Shown: positions 1 through 12,429, numbered from the stretch's first letter. The stretch: DNA of 64,000 bases from Atriophallophorus winterbourni (GCA_013407085.1 JACCGJ010023907.1:54716-118715); one strand, 5' to 3'. The notes: generated by a model not told the origin, from the sequence alone. Made by a program: numbers and translations.

Positions 1-214
1 GTTTGCATCGGACGTTTCGTTGCCAGACTAGGCAACATCTTCAGCGATTGTTGGCAAATTGACTGCTCGAAGTGGCACTGACGATGATATTTGGCCGGCC
101 GACCACTGGTCACGTGATCGCATGTGATTGTTTGATTGATTGGCTGCCTTTTCGGTTCTTCGTCTCAGTCGCATCCGTGCGAATATGTCGTCCAAGCTCA
201 CGTGTTCGTTGATC

Positions 215-985
215 GATCGTGTTGTTTGTTTTAATTTTAAACTGGAGTATATCCAGACACCAAATCTTTTTCTCTGCTCGATTCCCCACATTCATGATCC
301 TGCATTTGTTGAAGTTAAACAACAGTTTGTTCTTCAACGACCAGCTGTGAGGTGTATCAAGAGCTTTTTGTAATAGGAGACAGTATTCTGTGTTACAGAT
401 GGAACGTTATATCTTTATGTCGTCCGCAAATGCCGAAATGTTACATCGAACAATTTCCGGTACTTAATTGACATAAACAAAGAGGATCGGACCAATGACT
501 GAACCTAGGGGAACTCCGCTAGTTGCTGCGATTGGTTTTGATAATGCACCGTCAACACGTACCTGGGTAGTGCGATTTGTTAGGTAGTCATTTAGCCAAT
601 TCAACAACTTTCGAGTAATACCAAGCCTCTCAAGCATCTGCAGTAGTAGGGTATGGTCAACACGATCATATGCTTTTGAGATATCTAGGTAGCAGGCGCG
701 TATTGCTATCCCTTTATCAACCGATTGTACAATTGTCCAGCGTTATCACTACATTATATAAACAGGATTAGTTTTGTTTAAATCCATGCTGTTTCCTCGA
801 AAGCAACTGATTATTTTCGAAATGTTTAATTAGATCGTCAACAATGAGTCGCTCGAGTAATTTGGAAATCACGGGTAACCGAGTAACGGATCGGTAATTA
901 GAAACATCGGAGCAATTTCCACCTTTATAAATAGGAGATGTTTGTAGTTCTGTAAAATCAAATGAAAACGCGAAGAAATGATGTG
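215..985 (-). mobile_element. CR1/Jockey-like LINE fragment (reverse transcriptase)
   Basis: Minus-strand translation, patched over several stops and frameshifts, gives an ordered LINE reverse transcriptase: PIYKGG and NYRSVTRLPVISKLLE near 850-950, KQHGF near 780, a DISKAYDRVDH-type first catalytic block near 690, SGVPLGSVIGPILF near 490-530, and FADD near 430. It fades after KNKLLFNFNKC near 330. The 5' side is cut off just upstream of PIYKGG. No intact frame remains, so this is a dead fragment. It belongs to the same broad family as the copies at 3390, 9675, 13135, 16205, 17385, 25440 and 29285. Confidence 0.75.
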
Positions 986-999
986 TGGTGCAACCCACA

Positions 1000-1900
1000 A
1001 GGTTTGAACCAAATTTACATATCCGCATGCGTTTAATCATAATGACCAGCTGTTGACACCATTTGGATGGCTTCTGTCTAAAATTTTCTTGCATTATTTT
1101 TGAAGAAATTGACGACAAATAGATAATCGTTAGACGTATAGGTGCGTATGGCCCTCAGAACAATTGTCCCGCAGTGAGTTGAAATATGATGAAATCTACC
1201 ACGGTTCTAGAACTTCAATGCCACTGCACCAATACGGTTGTTATAGAATGCGATCCGTGTGAATTACAAGTTTCTTTGAGTTTTCGATATGCAGCACCTT
1301 CACCTATGCATTTTGTGTACAGTCGATATATCGGGTTCCATCGTTTCGTTCTTCTCATCGAAGAGCTTTGAAGTCCAGAAAATTCGACATTTCTCAATAA
1401 TTTCTACGCATGAAGAACTTTATCGAAATGTTCTTGATGTAGAAGTGTATGCACGACGTATCCGTATGTAAATGGGTTTTTTATATTTTTGTTATCGTTA
1501 AAATTTACTTCGATATTAGTGGTGCAAAAAGTTATCTAAATACTGTAATCATTGATCGCCCGTTATACTTATGGCTAATTCCAATACATTTGCGCTTCTT
1601 TTCGTTTCCACTAATAATTTTTACACTTTTCGCATTCACGATGTAACCAAGCTTTATAAATTATAAAAGAAAATTACAATTTTTGCAGCTGAATTGCATC
1701 ACTGTGAACAAGCACATATTGTGAAGAAAATATTTGAAGAATGATCCATAAAAGCATTTAAGTAGTTGCAGGTGTTTGTTTTGCCATCAATTGAAGTTTC
1801 CAACTGTTTACACTGGCGTTTTACTTTGCAATCATGGATTATGTAAACAGAAACAGCAACATTTGAAGGGTCATCGAAACGAAATTTTGCAACAAATTGA
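1000..1900. other. No recognised gene
   Basis: AT-rich sequence with only short unsupported frames. No motif, RNA gene or repeat was recognised. Confidence 0.5.
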
Positions 1901-1908
1901 AGCGACTG

Positions 1909-1964
1909 AAACAAATATAATTTGTTCTAACTGAGCAAACAAATATAATTTGTTCTAACTGGGC
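1909..1964. repeat. 28-bp tandem duplication
   Basis: A 28-bp unit containing the near-palindrome CAAATATAATTTG is present twice head to tail (1909-1936 and 1937-1964) with one visible difference (GAGC versus GGGC at the end). It looks like a recent local duplication. Confidence 0.85.
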
Positions 1965-2204
1965 ATTCATGGACATAAAAATATAAATATTTTTCCTTTG
2001 AATCATGTGGTAACCGTAGATATGAAGTACATAATTTTCATTCATTTTTAATTATTGAGTTTACTGCAACTTTACTCATCAAGGTTAGACGCATTAATCC
2101 TGAGCCATATGATTAAGTGAAAATAGATTAATAAATTTGCGTATTATAATAATCCTACTGATTCTAACCTTGACCTTGAAAAATTATTGCATGTCAACGG
2201 TAGA

Positions 2205-2350
2205 ACTTGACAGACGATTAAGGTGAGATTGTAAGCCACCGTTGGATAAGGTTGGAACGACCAACCTGTTCAATCGCATGCGCCCATGTACATGTAGATG
2301 GGGTTAAACACATGATCTTGAACAAAGGATGGGATGTGTGGTGGAATGAG
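2205..2350 (+). repeat. Diverged H-repeat relative
   Basis: The stretch with CCACCGTTGGATAAGGTTGG, CGACCAACC, GTTCAATC and the later GGTTAAACACATGATC resembles the block at 35495-35590, and more distantly the CACTGTTGCATAGGGTTCG block of the H-repeats near 22700, 23225 and 58030. No hammerhead core is seen in this copy. Confidence 0.5.
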
Positions 2351-2359
2351 GATCTTAGA

Positions 2360-3385
2360 CAAACGATCCTTTTATCTACATAATATAGCAGCAACTACTA
2401 CTATTCTGCTTGTGAGTGTTTCCTAAAATTCATCCGATTATGCTACACATCAGAGTACTACGATCAGACATTGTCTACTTTATCCTGGAATCCGTTTTGT
2501 ATTGGAAGTAATATTAAACCCTGTGCCATCATTGGAAGAAGTCGCTAAATTAGTTTGAATTTTCTCAACCAGAAATAAATCAAAATTAAAAAGATCATAT
2601 GAAAGATAAGCATATTCTGATGCGTAGCAGCAAAAACAAGTCAATCAACTATTTTGCAAGTTCTGATCAAACTCCACCCAACTTATTCGAGACACTATGG
2701 AAACAGAACGAATAGAACAATGCTAAGATATTAATCAATACAAAGTTATTCGCATGCCTTGAAAAATTTTCAACAGTTATTTAGTCTGATCAAGATTGCT
2801 CGTAATTCGAATTTATTCAATAAGAGTGGTATATTAGTGGTCGAATCAATTCTCACAGTAATGGTATTATATTTTTCGCCATAACATTGTGTTTTAATAA
2901 TATTATTAAGATATGTAGACTCGCAAAGTAGGGGTGATGTCATGACATACGAGGTCAAATCGTGTTCCAATTCTATCGATTATTACATTGTGACCTGCAC
3001 CTCGACATCACTCGGTACAACGTTAGTTACATCTCCGAGTTTCCATTCCATGCGGTCCATTGAGCGACAATTCACAACCATTCCCGATTCTCACATCAAT
3101 TGGTCAAATGTTAGTGACACACACGACAACGAATAATGCACATGCCCAATTTTCATCAAAACAGATTTCTTTGTTTAAAGCATGGTTAAATTTTCCAGAG
3201 GCGACTTCCTAAATGTTGATGCAGGGTACAAGTGCATATTCATGTTGACATTGCATAACGTGAAAAAATGTTCATTAAAACGGGAGTAAAAGTTGAGGAT
3301 GCATGAGGATGTAATTAGTTGTCGTGTGTAGGATGAGCTGATGGGTTGAATGCATATGAGAACTGGAGGTTGGTTGAAAACGTTT
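2360..3385. other. No recognised gene
   Basis: AT-rich DNA with short frames and no recognised protein motif, RNA gene or repeat. Confidence 0.5.
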
Positions 3386-3389
3386 TCCT

Positions 3390-4365
3390 AATTAATTCAA
3401 GGATTCAAGGGTTTATGGTTAAAAAACTACTTTACAACACCACTGGATTACGGTGTGAATGAAAACGTGAAAAATATAATCGTATAAAAGGAACAGAGAA
3501 TATCAAATGTAAAGCTCACGAATGATATTCTTTTGCATATGTAAGTCCAATTTCGCTTTAAACACCGCCCGACAAGGAGTGTCCACAACATGTTGGGGTA
3601 TGGAATTCCAAAGAAATAATGGCGAAAAATGGCACTGACAATCAATACGGGAACTTGGAACGTAAAGGGATAAGGTATGTCCGCGTGTCACTTTCCAATC
3701 ACAAACATCAAACAAGTGTTTTAGTGGATGTCTTTGGGTAGACACAATTCTATAGGTCAGAATAATATCGCGTCGCATCATCCTTTGGGTAAAGTCACAT
3801 AGACCCGGACGTCAAAATCTTTCGGTGTACGGAACATTGCGAAGACCCATCACTAACTTTGTTTTTCTGTGATAGATTGTATCAAAGAGATCAATATCTT
3901 ATCGTACCCAAGGAGCCCAGACCTATACCGCATACTCCATCGTAGTGAGAAGATAGACGTTCATTAGCCTTGGTAACGTTGCCAGCGAGAATCTTCCAAA
4001 TATTCTTAAAAAGATACCCAACAATCTGTTGACCTGTCGATATATATTCTGGCAGTGCTCCGTGCTTTTCAGGTTTCCATTAATCCATACTCCAAGATCT
4101 TTTACCAACGAGCTCCATGCCAAGTTTTCAGTTCCCAATCGATATGTCCATGGAACATTCTCGCCAAGCTGGAGCATCTCACTTTTTCGTATGTTGAATG
4201 TCATATCATTGATGACCGCCCAATTTGACACGTTGTACAAATCCGTTTGCAGTTTCTCACAATCATCTGCATAACTAATTTGCGTCCAAAATTTCATATC
4301 AGCCGCCAGCAGGACCATTTTGTGTAAAAAAAACAGAACCACTATTAAATACCAAGTGCTGGTAT
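3390..4365 (-). mobile_element. CR1/Jockey-like LINE, 3' end
   Basis: Minus-strand frames give the C-terminal half of a LINE reverse transcriptase. ISYADD is near 4285, DLGVWINGNLKS near 4090, MEYAVXVWAPW near 3920, and the thumb/C-terminal block FLWNSIPQHVV near 3600. At least two in-frame stops and one frame change disable it. The 3' end at about 3395 is followed on the minus strand by CCTTGAATCCTTGAATTAAT, a short repeated tail typical of this family. The 3' 250 bp closely match 29285-29540. The element is 5' truncated near 4365. Confidence 0.8.
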
Positions 4366-5610
4366 AGTGAATCTTCCAAGCAAAAATTATACTGTCAAAC
4401 GAAGTCTGATTGTCATTCGTGGTGAAATAAATGACATTTTAATCGAAAGCAAGCAGGAGTGAATGCCCCTACAGTAATTTGAAAAATATTGTTTGAATAG
4501 AATTAAACTCCATCCCACGAACAGACTGCTCAATACAACCATAAGTCATGAAGCGCAGCAAACCGTGAGGAAATATGCTCAAATCTAGTCAAACAGCGGT
4601 TTCCCGTTTCTATATAATCGCGTACCGATTTCGTGGAATTAAGCAAATCTTTTAGAATACTGAGTGAATTTGAAATCTTATGATATTGGTTTTAAGGATG
4701 GGTGGATTATTTTAGGGTAAATCTTTGACATGCAATCGCATGTGGTTACCATGGTAACGAGACTGAGTTTTATTTCGACATTTGTCCAGCTCCTAAATGC
4801 ATAAAAATTGTCTTGGACGTAAGACCATAAGTTAAATTTACGGCAAACGTTTTCAGAAAATATCGGGATAAATGAAAGCGCTTTGTAGAATGATCGCAAA
4901 TTATTTAATAATAATAAACTAAAAACGATAAAATGATTTTTCGAATCAATAAATCTATTTAGCAAAACAATAAATTTGACTAATTTCTGGTCAATGTTTG
5001 TGCACTTTCTAAATTCAGCTGTTTATTTTGTTGCATATTTCTTCAATATATTGTTCTCCACTATCCGCGTTTCTAATCAGTAGAGATTTCACCGGAAAAA
5101 ATAGTAGAACACATCTCCATTAAAATCGGTAAGTGTGCGATGATGATTAAATGGGATCCGTTAACTTGTAAAAGATATACGAATGCTTTCGCCGTTGAAT
5201 CTAAGGTGTAAGAAGAGCTAGCTTCCGATAGCTGATTGTGCAGATATTGTATTGTAGCGATATTGTGGAAACTTGGATATGGAGGGATCTGTTTTAAGCA
5301 TTTGAAGTGAGATTTGGAAGAAAATGTACAAAAACTGCTATTATACCAGACACTGCATATTACTCTGAACGTTTTGGTAAAAACCGCTGCTGATGCATCA
5401 GAAATAAATTCAGGAGAAACTTCTCCGGGTTATTAAATATCAACGACAGAAAACCGATATAAATTTCTTGCATTTTAAAGCATTCATTTTTTTGAATAAT
5501 GCATGTGGAGTATTCGATTAGTAGAATTTAACTCTGCTTTTCATTTAACTTCTGCATCATATACTTGGGTTTCGCTTGAGTCCTCGACAATAAAAATTCT
5601 TCAGAATAGT
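4366..5610. other. No recognised gene
   Basis: AT-rich stretch with only short frames (longest about 95 codons on the minus strand) that match nothing I recognise. Confidence 0.5.
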
Positions 5611-5617
5611 TGACATA

Positions 5618-5836
5618 TTCAGCGTACTAATGGGTGTTCAAATTTTCAAGCAAAATTCATCCAAACTAAATTGGTATGACATTGACTTCGTTGAAATCAG
5701 AGAGTTTGAACTAACGGGAAATGAGTTCAGAATAAATATGGGAATAACGACACAATTGCATGTAGTGTTTTGTAAACATGGAGTGGAGAAGGCCAGTTTA
5801 GATCTAATGAACATCGAAATAATGGTTAAAGAGTAA
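5618..5836 (+). CDS. Putative terminal exon, unknown protein
   Basis: An open frame runs to a TAA at 5834-5836 and is preceded by a good acceptor (GACATATTCAG at about 5617). Read from there it gives about 72 residues, mixed polar and hydrophobic (NWYDIDFVEIREFELTGNEF, then LHVVFCKHGVEKASLDLMN). An AATAAA lies 42 bp past the stop, near 5878, which suits a last exon. No upstream partner exon was identified and no family is recognised. It could be a real final exon, a retrocopy end or a chance frame. Confidence 0.25.
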   Translation, partial: FSVLMGVQIFKQNSSKLNWYDIDFVEIREFELTGNEFRINMGITTQLHVVFCKHGVEKASLDLMNIEIMVKE

Positions 5837-5939
5837 AAAAATCATAGTTGAATGCCAATCTAGAAATGATTAGTACAAATAAAGAAAATGTTAAATTCCG
5901 AATACATTATTAAATGCTTTACTTTACGGCCGTCAGACC

Positions 5940-6565
5940 TGAACCATTCTCGTAAATTACGAACGGAAGTTGAATGCTTTCCAGGTACAAAACCGTATCT
6001 TGAACATATCGTGGATGGATAAAGTAACGAACGCTGAAGTGGGTTCTGAAGCTGGTCTACCGAGCATGTTCACCCTAATGCCACAGTGCCGCATACACTG
6101 ACTGGGTCATGTGTACAGAATTGAAAATGCTCGTATTCCAAAAGATTTACTCTATGGTGAGTTGAAATCATGAAGTCGACCTTTCGATTGACCGCACTTG
6201 CGATACAAAGATATTTGCAAAAGAGATAGGAAATCTCTCGGGATTGACACTGCGAGTTGGAAAGTAATTGCTTTTGATCGCTCACTTCGAAGCAACCGTG
6301 AAAAGCGCCATGTCAAAGCTACGGAATAGTAGATACAGCTCTTGGCTGCTGAACGCAGCTCATGCCGCCGGCGTGCATCTCACGTCGATCGGTCGACTAC
6401 TGCATATCATTGCAAACGCTGCGGGAGAGAATGTTCCTCGCGAATCAGACTGTTTAGTCATTCGGAAAGCTGTGGAACATGAACAAAAACATGCGATTGT
6501 GATGTGCATCCATGGTCGAAATCGACAGAAGGAGGCTAACAAAAATTGGGTTTGTTATGTATTTA
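5940..6565 (+). mobile_element. RTE-like LINE, 3' end (A family)
   Basis: Plus-strand translation across stops gives the C-terminal end of an RTE-type reverse transcriptase: NISWMDKVTNAEV near 6005, LPSMFTLMPQCRIH near 6060, LGHVYRIENARIPKDLL near 6100, then LAAERSSCRRRASH and a C-terminal finger HCKRCGRECSSRIRLFSHSE near 6400 (Cys-x2-Cys and His-x4-Cys ligands). The same end is present at 15020-15365 and, on the minus strand, at 29540-30000. It is 5' truncated and non-functional. Confidence 0.75.
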
Positions 6566-7265
6566 AATTAACTATGAACATTTAGTGGCATTCCTTATTA
6601 CAAATCATTAGGAGTAAAGAGATGGTAAAATTAATGTTGCCACGTTTCTTCGGCGACATCACTCCGGTAAATAGCCACAACTCGGAAGGGAAATATAGAT
6701 TTTAAGACATCAAATCTGCACCCCAAATTTGGTTAGCTCTACGTAATACGGTGCTCGCTGAAAATGTGGTCAAAATAACGGACGCATAATTTTTCTGCCC
6801 TGAAGTTATCTACCTTGCATCATGTTTGATGTAGGTGAATTATTTGATATTCGTTGACAACTCCTTAGAAATTCGGATGCTCTAAGATATCTGCATTATA
6901 TTGCGTATCCTTACTTGACTCACAGCTTATCTACCTGATCATAAAGTCAAACGCGTGAGGAAATATATGACATCCCGAGCAATGAAACAAATAATATGGT
7001 CACACAAGTTCTAGTATTAGGAATCGTAATTTATTTACGATAAATATATTATATAATTTAAATAGTACGGTATGAGATTGAGCTTTTATTAATTTTATAA
7101 AAATCTCGCATAAGTTTATAGTCTCATTGTTCGAAAGAGTATGGAATAAGCTACATCATTATTTGCCCACGAATAAGTCGATTTAAACACATTTATATAT
7201 GAAAACCAAAGAATAACTGTGATCAAATATATTACAATAAAGTTATACTTTGGATCTCAAATATA
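6566..7265. other. No recognised gene
   Basis: AT-rich sequence without a recognised motif. Confidence 0.5.
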
Positions 7266-7267
7266 TG

Positions 7268-7600
7268 TTTGTTAACTACTTTACCAACAATTGAAGGATC
7301 ACTGCAACCAAGCTTACGGTCTCCACCTGATGAGACAAGCAGCCGAATACCGGTTGTGTTGTGTAAAATTGGGGACATGAGCGAAACATTATACTGGGGA
7401 GTATAAGTGTCACGAGATCCTGACCTATTCGCCTTTGTGTTTTGGTATTTGAACAAAGATTTTCATCATAAGGACCCTATTTATCGGTGAATTACATGTA
7501 TATCTTCATTCACTCATTGAAACGAAGGTTACTGTCTCTGTCTGATTCAGGCAACAGCCCAAAACCGGTTCCGGAATGAAAATGCAGAGCATGTAAGTAG
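7268..7600 (+). repeat. Degenerate H-repeat pieces
   Basis: Two decayed hammerhead-like cores are visible. At 7325-7360 a CTCCAC arm is followed by CTGATGA and a changed GAATACCGGTTGTG block. At 7545-7590 CTGATTC is followed by AAAACCGGTTCC. Flanking words such as ACTGT and GGGGACATGAGC match the better copies near 23500 and 57900. Both cores carry changes expected to abolish cleavage. Confidence 0.45.
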
Positions 7601-7604
7601 GTAA

Positions 7605-9145
7605 GTGAGTAAGTAAAATACTACATAGTTAAGTTATAATTGTCTCAAGTGCTGCATCAGTTTTCGAATTTTAACAAATTTGATCGATTGTTCAATCTAG
7701 CTTGATCATTTTCATGTGATAGCTATGTTTACACGGTAGTGATACATCATATGCTTCACCGTATACCTGACTATGAAAAACTACTCTATAGCGTGACCAA
7801 CAAACAACGCTGGAGTTACGAGTTCATGGCGAAAATCGATGAAGACTTTCACATATAAACGCCACACATTAATTTATTCAAATTAAATGTATCTGCGACG
7901 AGATTACTCACTAATCTGTCACGAGTGAACTTGTAATTTCTATTCGTAAGAATCGGTACATCTAAAACTAAGCAAACGTATCAACATTTAATGCTACAAT
8001 AATCATTCAAGGAAAAGATTGGAACCGATCGCTTTACCGAGAGATGTCTATCCAACTTAGTATAATTGATATCAAACTCAAAATGGATGCATAATTTCCA
8101 GATTTAATTTGTAATTTACAAAGGTTTTGTTAAACAATTTTATGTTTGACGTCATTACAATAGATGCGGGGAAAACAGCACTGTTTCTAAAATAAGTTTT
8201 TGTTTGGGAGCGGAGAAAATATGGTCTGGAAAAAGTTTGCATACCACTTCGGTGTCTGTTTTAATTAACGTGCGTCCATTTATGAGCCGGTTAGGGAATT
8301 AATTTTCTTTTGCAAATCCCACAACCAGGAGTATTTTTATAAAATCGACTTTCTGAATCTGCGTGATCATTTCTCTGGACAGGTCACACTGATTGTATTG
8401 ATGCAGTGAAAAGTGATTTCATAGAGCGGTGTAATTAGGCAAGTTTACTTTCAACTCTCGACACTCATTAATCAATAATGTTTGTCTGTTCAGTGACTGA
8501 AAATGGCAAAATTGTGTCAAACCATTCCGCTGTCTTCACCTAATAATTGATTAAATTTGGCCTTGTCAACTCGTTTAAATAAAATGATTTTAAATACAAC
8601 ATGTTGCATCTATTCTATAGTTTCAGGACACGAAGACCATGATTGCAAGACATTCGTTTGATGAGTGCGAACGAACTGGAAAATGTTTCCACTAGTTCAC
8701 TATGCAATAAGTTATACACTCGGTGCTAGTTTTAGCCAGACAGTTTTACATTTATTTTGTTACATGACACTGTCAATTGTTTGATTTTTGTAAATCCGGC
8801 TAATGTTACCTAGCAAGGAGTTAAGAGTTCATCTTGGTCTATCCATCATTTATGCTCCCATTTTCACTAAATCACACGATTCTGCCACTAAATGTGCATT
8901 GAAAGGCTTGAAGTGCTGCTTGTGGGTTGATTTATGGTCATCAGGTATAAGTTGAAAATGATTGTACCGTCATGTCGTATATTTTGTTGCTCCCACGTTT
9001 TGCTATACTCTCACAATTCGGATTTTTATTTGAAATTTTGCTGTTCGATCTATTCATACAATTGGATCTCCACAACACGTGTTATAAATCCTTTCAACCT
9101 TATCGTTTTTACTGAAATCTAACTTCAACCATCTATAACTGAAAA
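7605..9145. other. No recognised gene
   Basis: AT-rich region with short frames only (for example 62 codons at 8934-9122). Nothing recognisable. Confidence 0.5.
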
Positions 9146-9151
9146 GAAAAT

Positions 9152-9334
9152 ATCAATATCCATGATTTTGCTTTGGAATGATGGCCAAAGTAAACTTGCT
9201 GGTATCGCGCTATACTAACACGAACATCTCCATTGCATAAAGATTTACGATCCAAACCTATCGTGTAAGTATAGCGCGATACCACCAAGTTTACTTTGGC
9301 AACCATTCCGAAGTAAAATCATGTTTGATATTGA
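9152..9334. repeat. Long palindrome (foldback or MITE-like)
   Basis: The left arm 9152-9223 and right arm 9261-9334 are near-perfect reverse complements over about 72 bp, with a 37-bp spacer. Both arms contain CCAAAGTAAACTTG and GGTATCGCGCTATACT. The few differences include ATGGCC versus TTGCC and CTGGTA versus GTGGTA. A single-stranded copy would fold into a long hairpin. It may be a small foldback transposon or MITE, but no target-site duplication was identified with confidence. Confidence 0.85.
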
Positions 9335-9674
9335 CAGAAAGCTAAGCGAATACGTTCTATCTTTCTGAAAAAACACTTTATTTTCATTGTCAATGTTAGA
9401 TTATCCTGAATACTGAAGAAAGGTTTTTATGAGATACCAGAAATTATTAGTCACTTTACTATCTTTAATTTATAAGTACATGAATCCCGATTCTTTCTAA
9501 CTAGAAGAACTAATATACTTCAAGTGTAAATTACTAGGACCGTTCAGTTACTTCATATACATCTCGCTGCGCTATACGTGTAATTCTCTGAAATATTTTC
9601 ATTCGGAAATCCAGAAAATAATTGTTATATAAAAATTATAATGTACAGGAATCGCAAAGTAACAAAGCAACGAT
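9335..9674. other. No recognised gene
   Basis: Short AT-rich spacer between the palindrome and a CR1-like fragment. No feature seen. Confidence 0.5.
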
Positions 9675-9790
9675 TCGATAATTAGAAACATCGGAGCGAT
9701 TTCCTACTTTATAAGTAGGAGTTTTTATTCCACGTTTCCAATCGTTAGGAATCACGCCATTGGCTACTGTTTAATTGAACAACTATATGA
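9675..9790 (-). mobile_element. CR1-like fragment, first of a duplicated pair
   Basis: On the plus strand this reads GATAATTAGAAACATCGGAG followed by a primer-like TTTATAAGTAGGAG and AGGAATCACGCCATTGGC, the complement of the NDW/IYKG/SNYR region of a CR1-like reverse transcriptase. The same 110-bp segment recurs at 10018-10130 on the other side of an H-repeat. Confidence 0.65.
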
Positions 9791-9794
9791 GTGA

Positions 9795-10017
9795 TATATT
9801 GTGGTGCTCATATCCCATTCTCTTACACACTACAACCGGTTTCTGGCTGTTTTCCGTCACCAGGTGGATACAGTAAGATAATCTTCACTGAGCCTTGAAA
9901 CGGTGGTAAAGTGGTACACAAAGTTATAATTGTATGCCACTGTTGAATATGATTCTTACAACGAACCATGATGTTCAAATAGAGAACCACAAATTGATTC
10001 CAGGCCAAGTGCTCTAG
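9795..10017 (-). repeat. H-repeat with mutated hammerhead core
   Basis: The minus strand carries CACCTGGTGACGG, a small stem II, then GAAACCGGTTGTAGTG, the layout of the hammerhead seen near 23370 and 57890. Here the conserved CTGATGA is CTGGTGA, so cleavage is unlikely. The flanking block CACTGTTGAATATG and ACAACGAACCATGATG matches the body of the other H-repeats. It separates two copies of the same CR1-like segment. Confidence 0.7.
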
Positions 10018-10480
10018 TCGGTAATTAGAAACATCGGGGCGATTCCTTCCTTTATAATTATGTGTAATTATTCCACTTTTGCAACCGGTAGGAATCACGC
10101 CATTTGCCAGTGTTTGATTGAACATGTTTGTGAGTGGTTTGATAGCAGGTGCACACGTGGCTTCAATATAAGCGATGTTATTCCGTCCGTCCCGGGATGC
10201 TATCCGCTTTTTAGATGAGATAATGCATGAAGAACGCGTTCCGACGTACAATATATTTCACCCATGGCAACCGTGGTTGAAATGGTTTGATTTGCGATGT
10301 AAATTGCATGTTCTCTGAGGCTGAATACAGTTGAATATAAAGTTACTAATGCTTCAGCAGTTTCTGCTGCAGTTGTTGTTTGTCCAGCTGACGTGTTCAC
10401 GGCCGCAACTTCTGAGCTTGGTCTTTAAACATACGATATAAGATTTTGGAGTTTAATTCCATCATGCGTGATGTCTGTTC
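10018..10480 (-). mobile_element. CR1-like LINE fragment (pre-RT and RT start)
   Basis: Minus-strand frames give KPLTNMFNQTLANGVIPTG, SGIITHNYKGRNRPDVSNYR near 10020-10130, the entry to a LINE reverse transcriptase. Upstream are pre-RT pieces such as AAETAEALVTLYSTVFSL near 10340, broken by frame changes. The coding stretch stops abruptly at SNYR where the H-repeat begins. Confidence 0.65.
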
Positions 10481-10489
10481 TTGGTAAAG

Positions 10490-12425
10490 ACAACTTGTAT
10501 TTCGATGAAACATTTGTTTACTTTGTTCCTCAATAAACGGAATATTTGTCAGGTCTATGATGAAGGGTTTTGCCAATGCCATCGCAAAGCAACTTTTCGT
10601 TCATTTAACCACTCACGAGTTTGTCTTTTTATTTTGAAATCTAGGTTTTTATTGAGTTTTTGAGGACTAATGTGGAGCTCACTTCGATTGAATTCTTTAG
10701 ATTAGATAACCATACCAAAAACTCATGTGCGTCTTGTTTTGAAGAGCAAAACTCGAAGCTGTAATGTTTATCCGTCTAACTGTTATATGGGCATCATTTG
10801 TTCTTACAGTTTGAAACAGGTAGTCAAAATGGGTGATGACATGATCACTTACTCACAGTGGAGTTTTTAGGAAAAGTTTTAAATTTCGTGTTCATTGCTG
10901 ATCAGAAAAAGATCTAGTAGTGAAGGTAGATCCATTCCACGCTATCGAGTATTACATGCAATGTGGTTATAAAGAGGAATATTGTCCAATTCGAATATGT
11001 TTGAATAAAAATATGTATTCATCTTATCCATAATTTGATTTTTTTTATAAAACCACTTATCAATATTTATCTTGAAGGCATTCCGTACCAACTGTGCCAG
11101 GAGCGATCCGATCTCAAACTATTTACTAGTCGGTTAGAAGACAATATTTATCTCTGGAAATTTGCTCTTTTTCAAAGTTCATTCCATAAATTGTTCCATG
11201 TTCGATATATTGATATTGAATATTCGAGGTCAAAATAAATCGTGATAATATTATTTGCATAATTTACTTTAGTTATTCTATTTACACAACTTGTAAAACT
11301 TAGAAATAATAAGATGTGTGTTTAACTATAAAAGATTTAGATATAAAGCTTTTCTGTTTTGTTCCATATCTTCGAATAAATGTACCGTTTATACTCAAAC
11401 AACGCATCTCATATAAGACTCATTTGTATGCTCAACGCTGAATATCTCCGAAATTATTTGCAGGATTATTTTTAAAATGTGCAATTTGCGCAAATGACCA
11501 TTTTTAGTTTTAAACCCACACCCAATATATCTGAATTATACAAAGTATCAATGGCTATTTATTCAAAGTTCAACTCTTTTTTGCGGAAATTTTCATTAAA
11601 TATACCATCAAACAGATGGAAACATTGTAATGGAAACACAATTTCTGCAAGCTGATGAAAAAAACTCTTTTTCAGTGTAACAAATTTCACGCTGATCCAT
11701 GATGAAAAAAGAAACCAAATCTTGAAAACTCGTTACAGCGCGGGATTAAAACGCTCAAATTTTTGAAGCAGTTTCAGATTTTTAGTTACAATGATCGCTG
11801 AAGCGGACAAGTTGACAGAAAATTGTTTGAACGAGCTGCAGTTTGCTCAAACTCTTGGTCAGATAACGCGAAACGAATATATCTAACCGAACGGATAATT
11901 TCGAGTAGTTGTTTTTGAGAAAAACAAAATAAGCGAAGTGAATGTAAGCCCATGAAATTGCTCCTTTAATTTCTAAAAGGATCTGCAGCAATGTTTAATA
12001 GAAATTGTCGCAAACAATCAAGTTTTCTACGAAATATTATAAAGCTTTAAAATAACTGAGACAGTACGCTTCCGTTTCTCATTAATTATAAATAAATAAA
12101 AACAAATTCAAATAATCGTTTCTAATATAATTCGACGAAATAAGTCCTAAAATATATTATGAGCTATAACATTTGAGTAACATTATCGATCGCAAAGATT
12201 TTCATGTAGATTTTTGCTGGAAATTTTAGTTTAATTTACGGAATATATTAATCGGCTTTGCCACAATAAAAACGTTCACACATGCAGTACAATAAATTTT
12301 GTTTTAAGTTGCAGATATTCAGTTTAGGTCAACCCAACACTTGCTGCTTTTAAAATGACTATGAATTAAATGAAAATAATGAATCCTCAATTTGTGTAAA
12401 ACTTTATGAAAACAAAGTCAGATTT
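10490..12425. other. No recognised gene
   Basis: About 1.9 kb of AT-rich DNA with short frames only. No motif, RNA gene or clear repeat was recognised. Confidence 0.5.
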
Positions 12426-12429
12426 TGAA

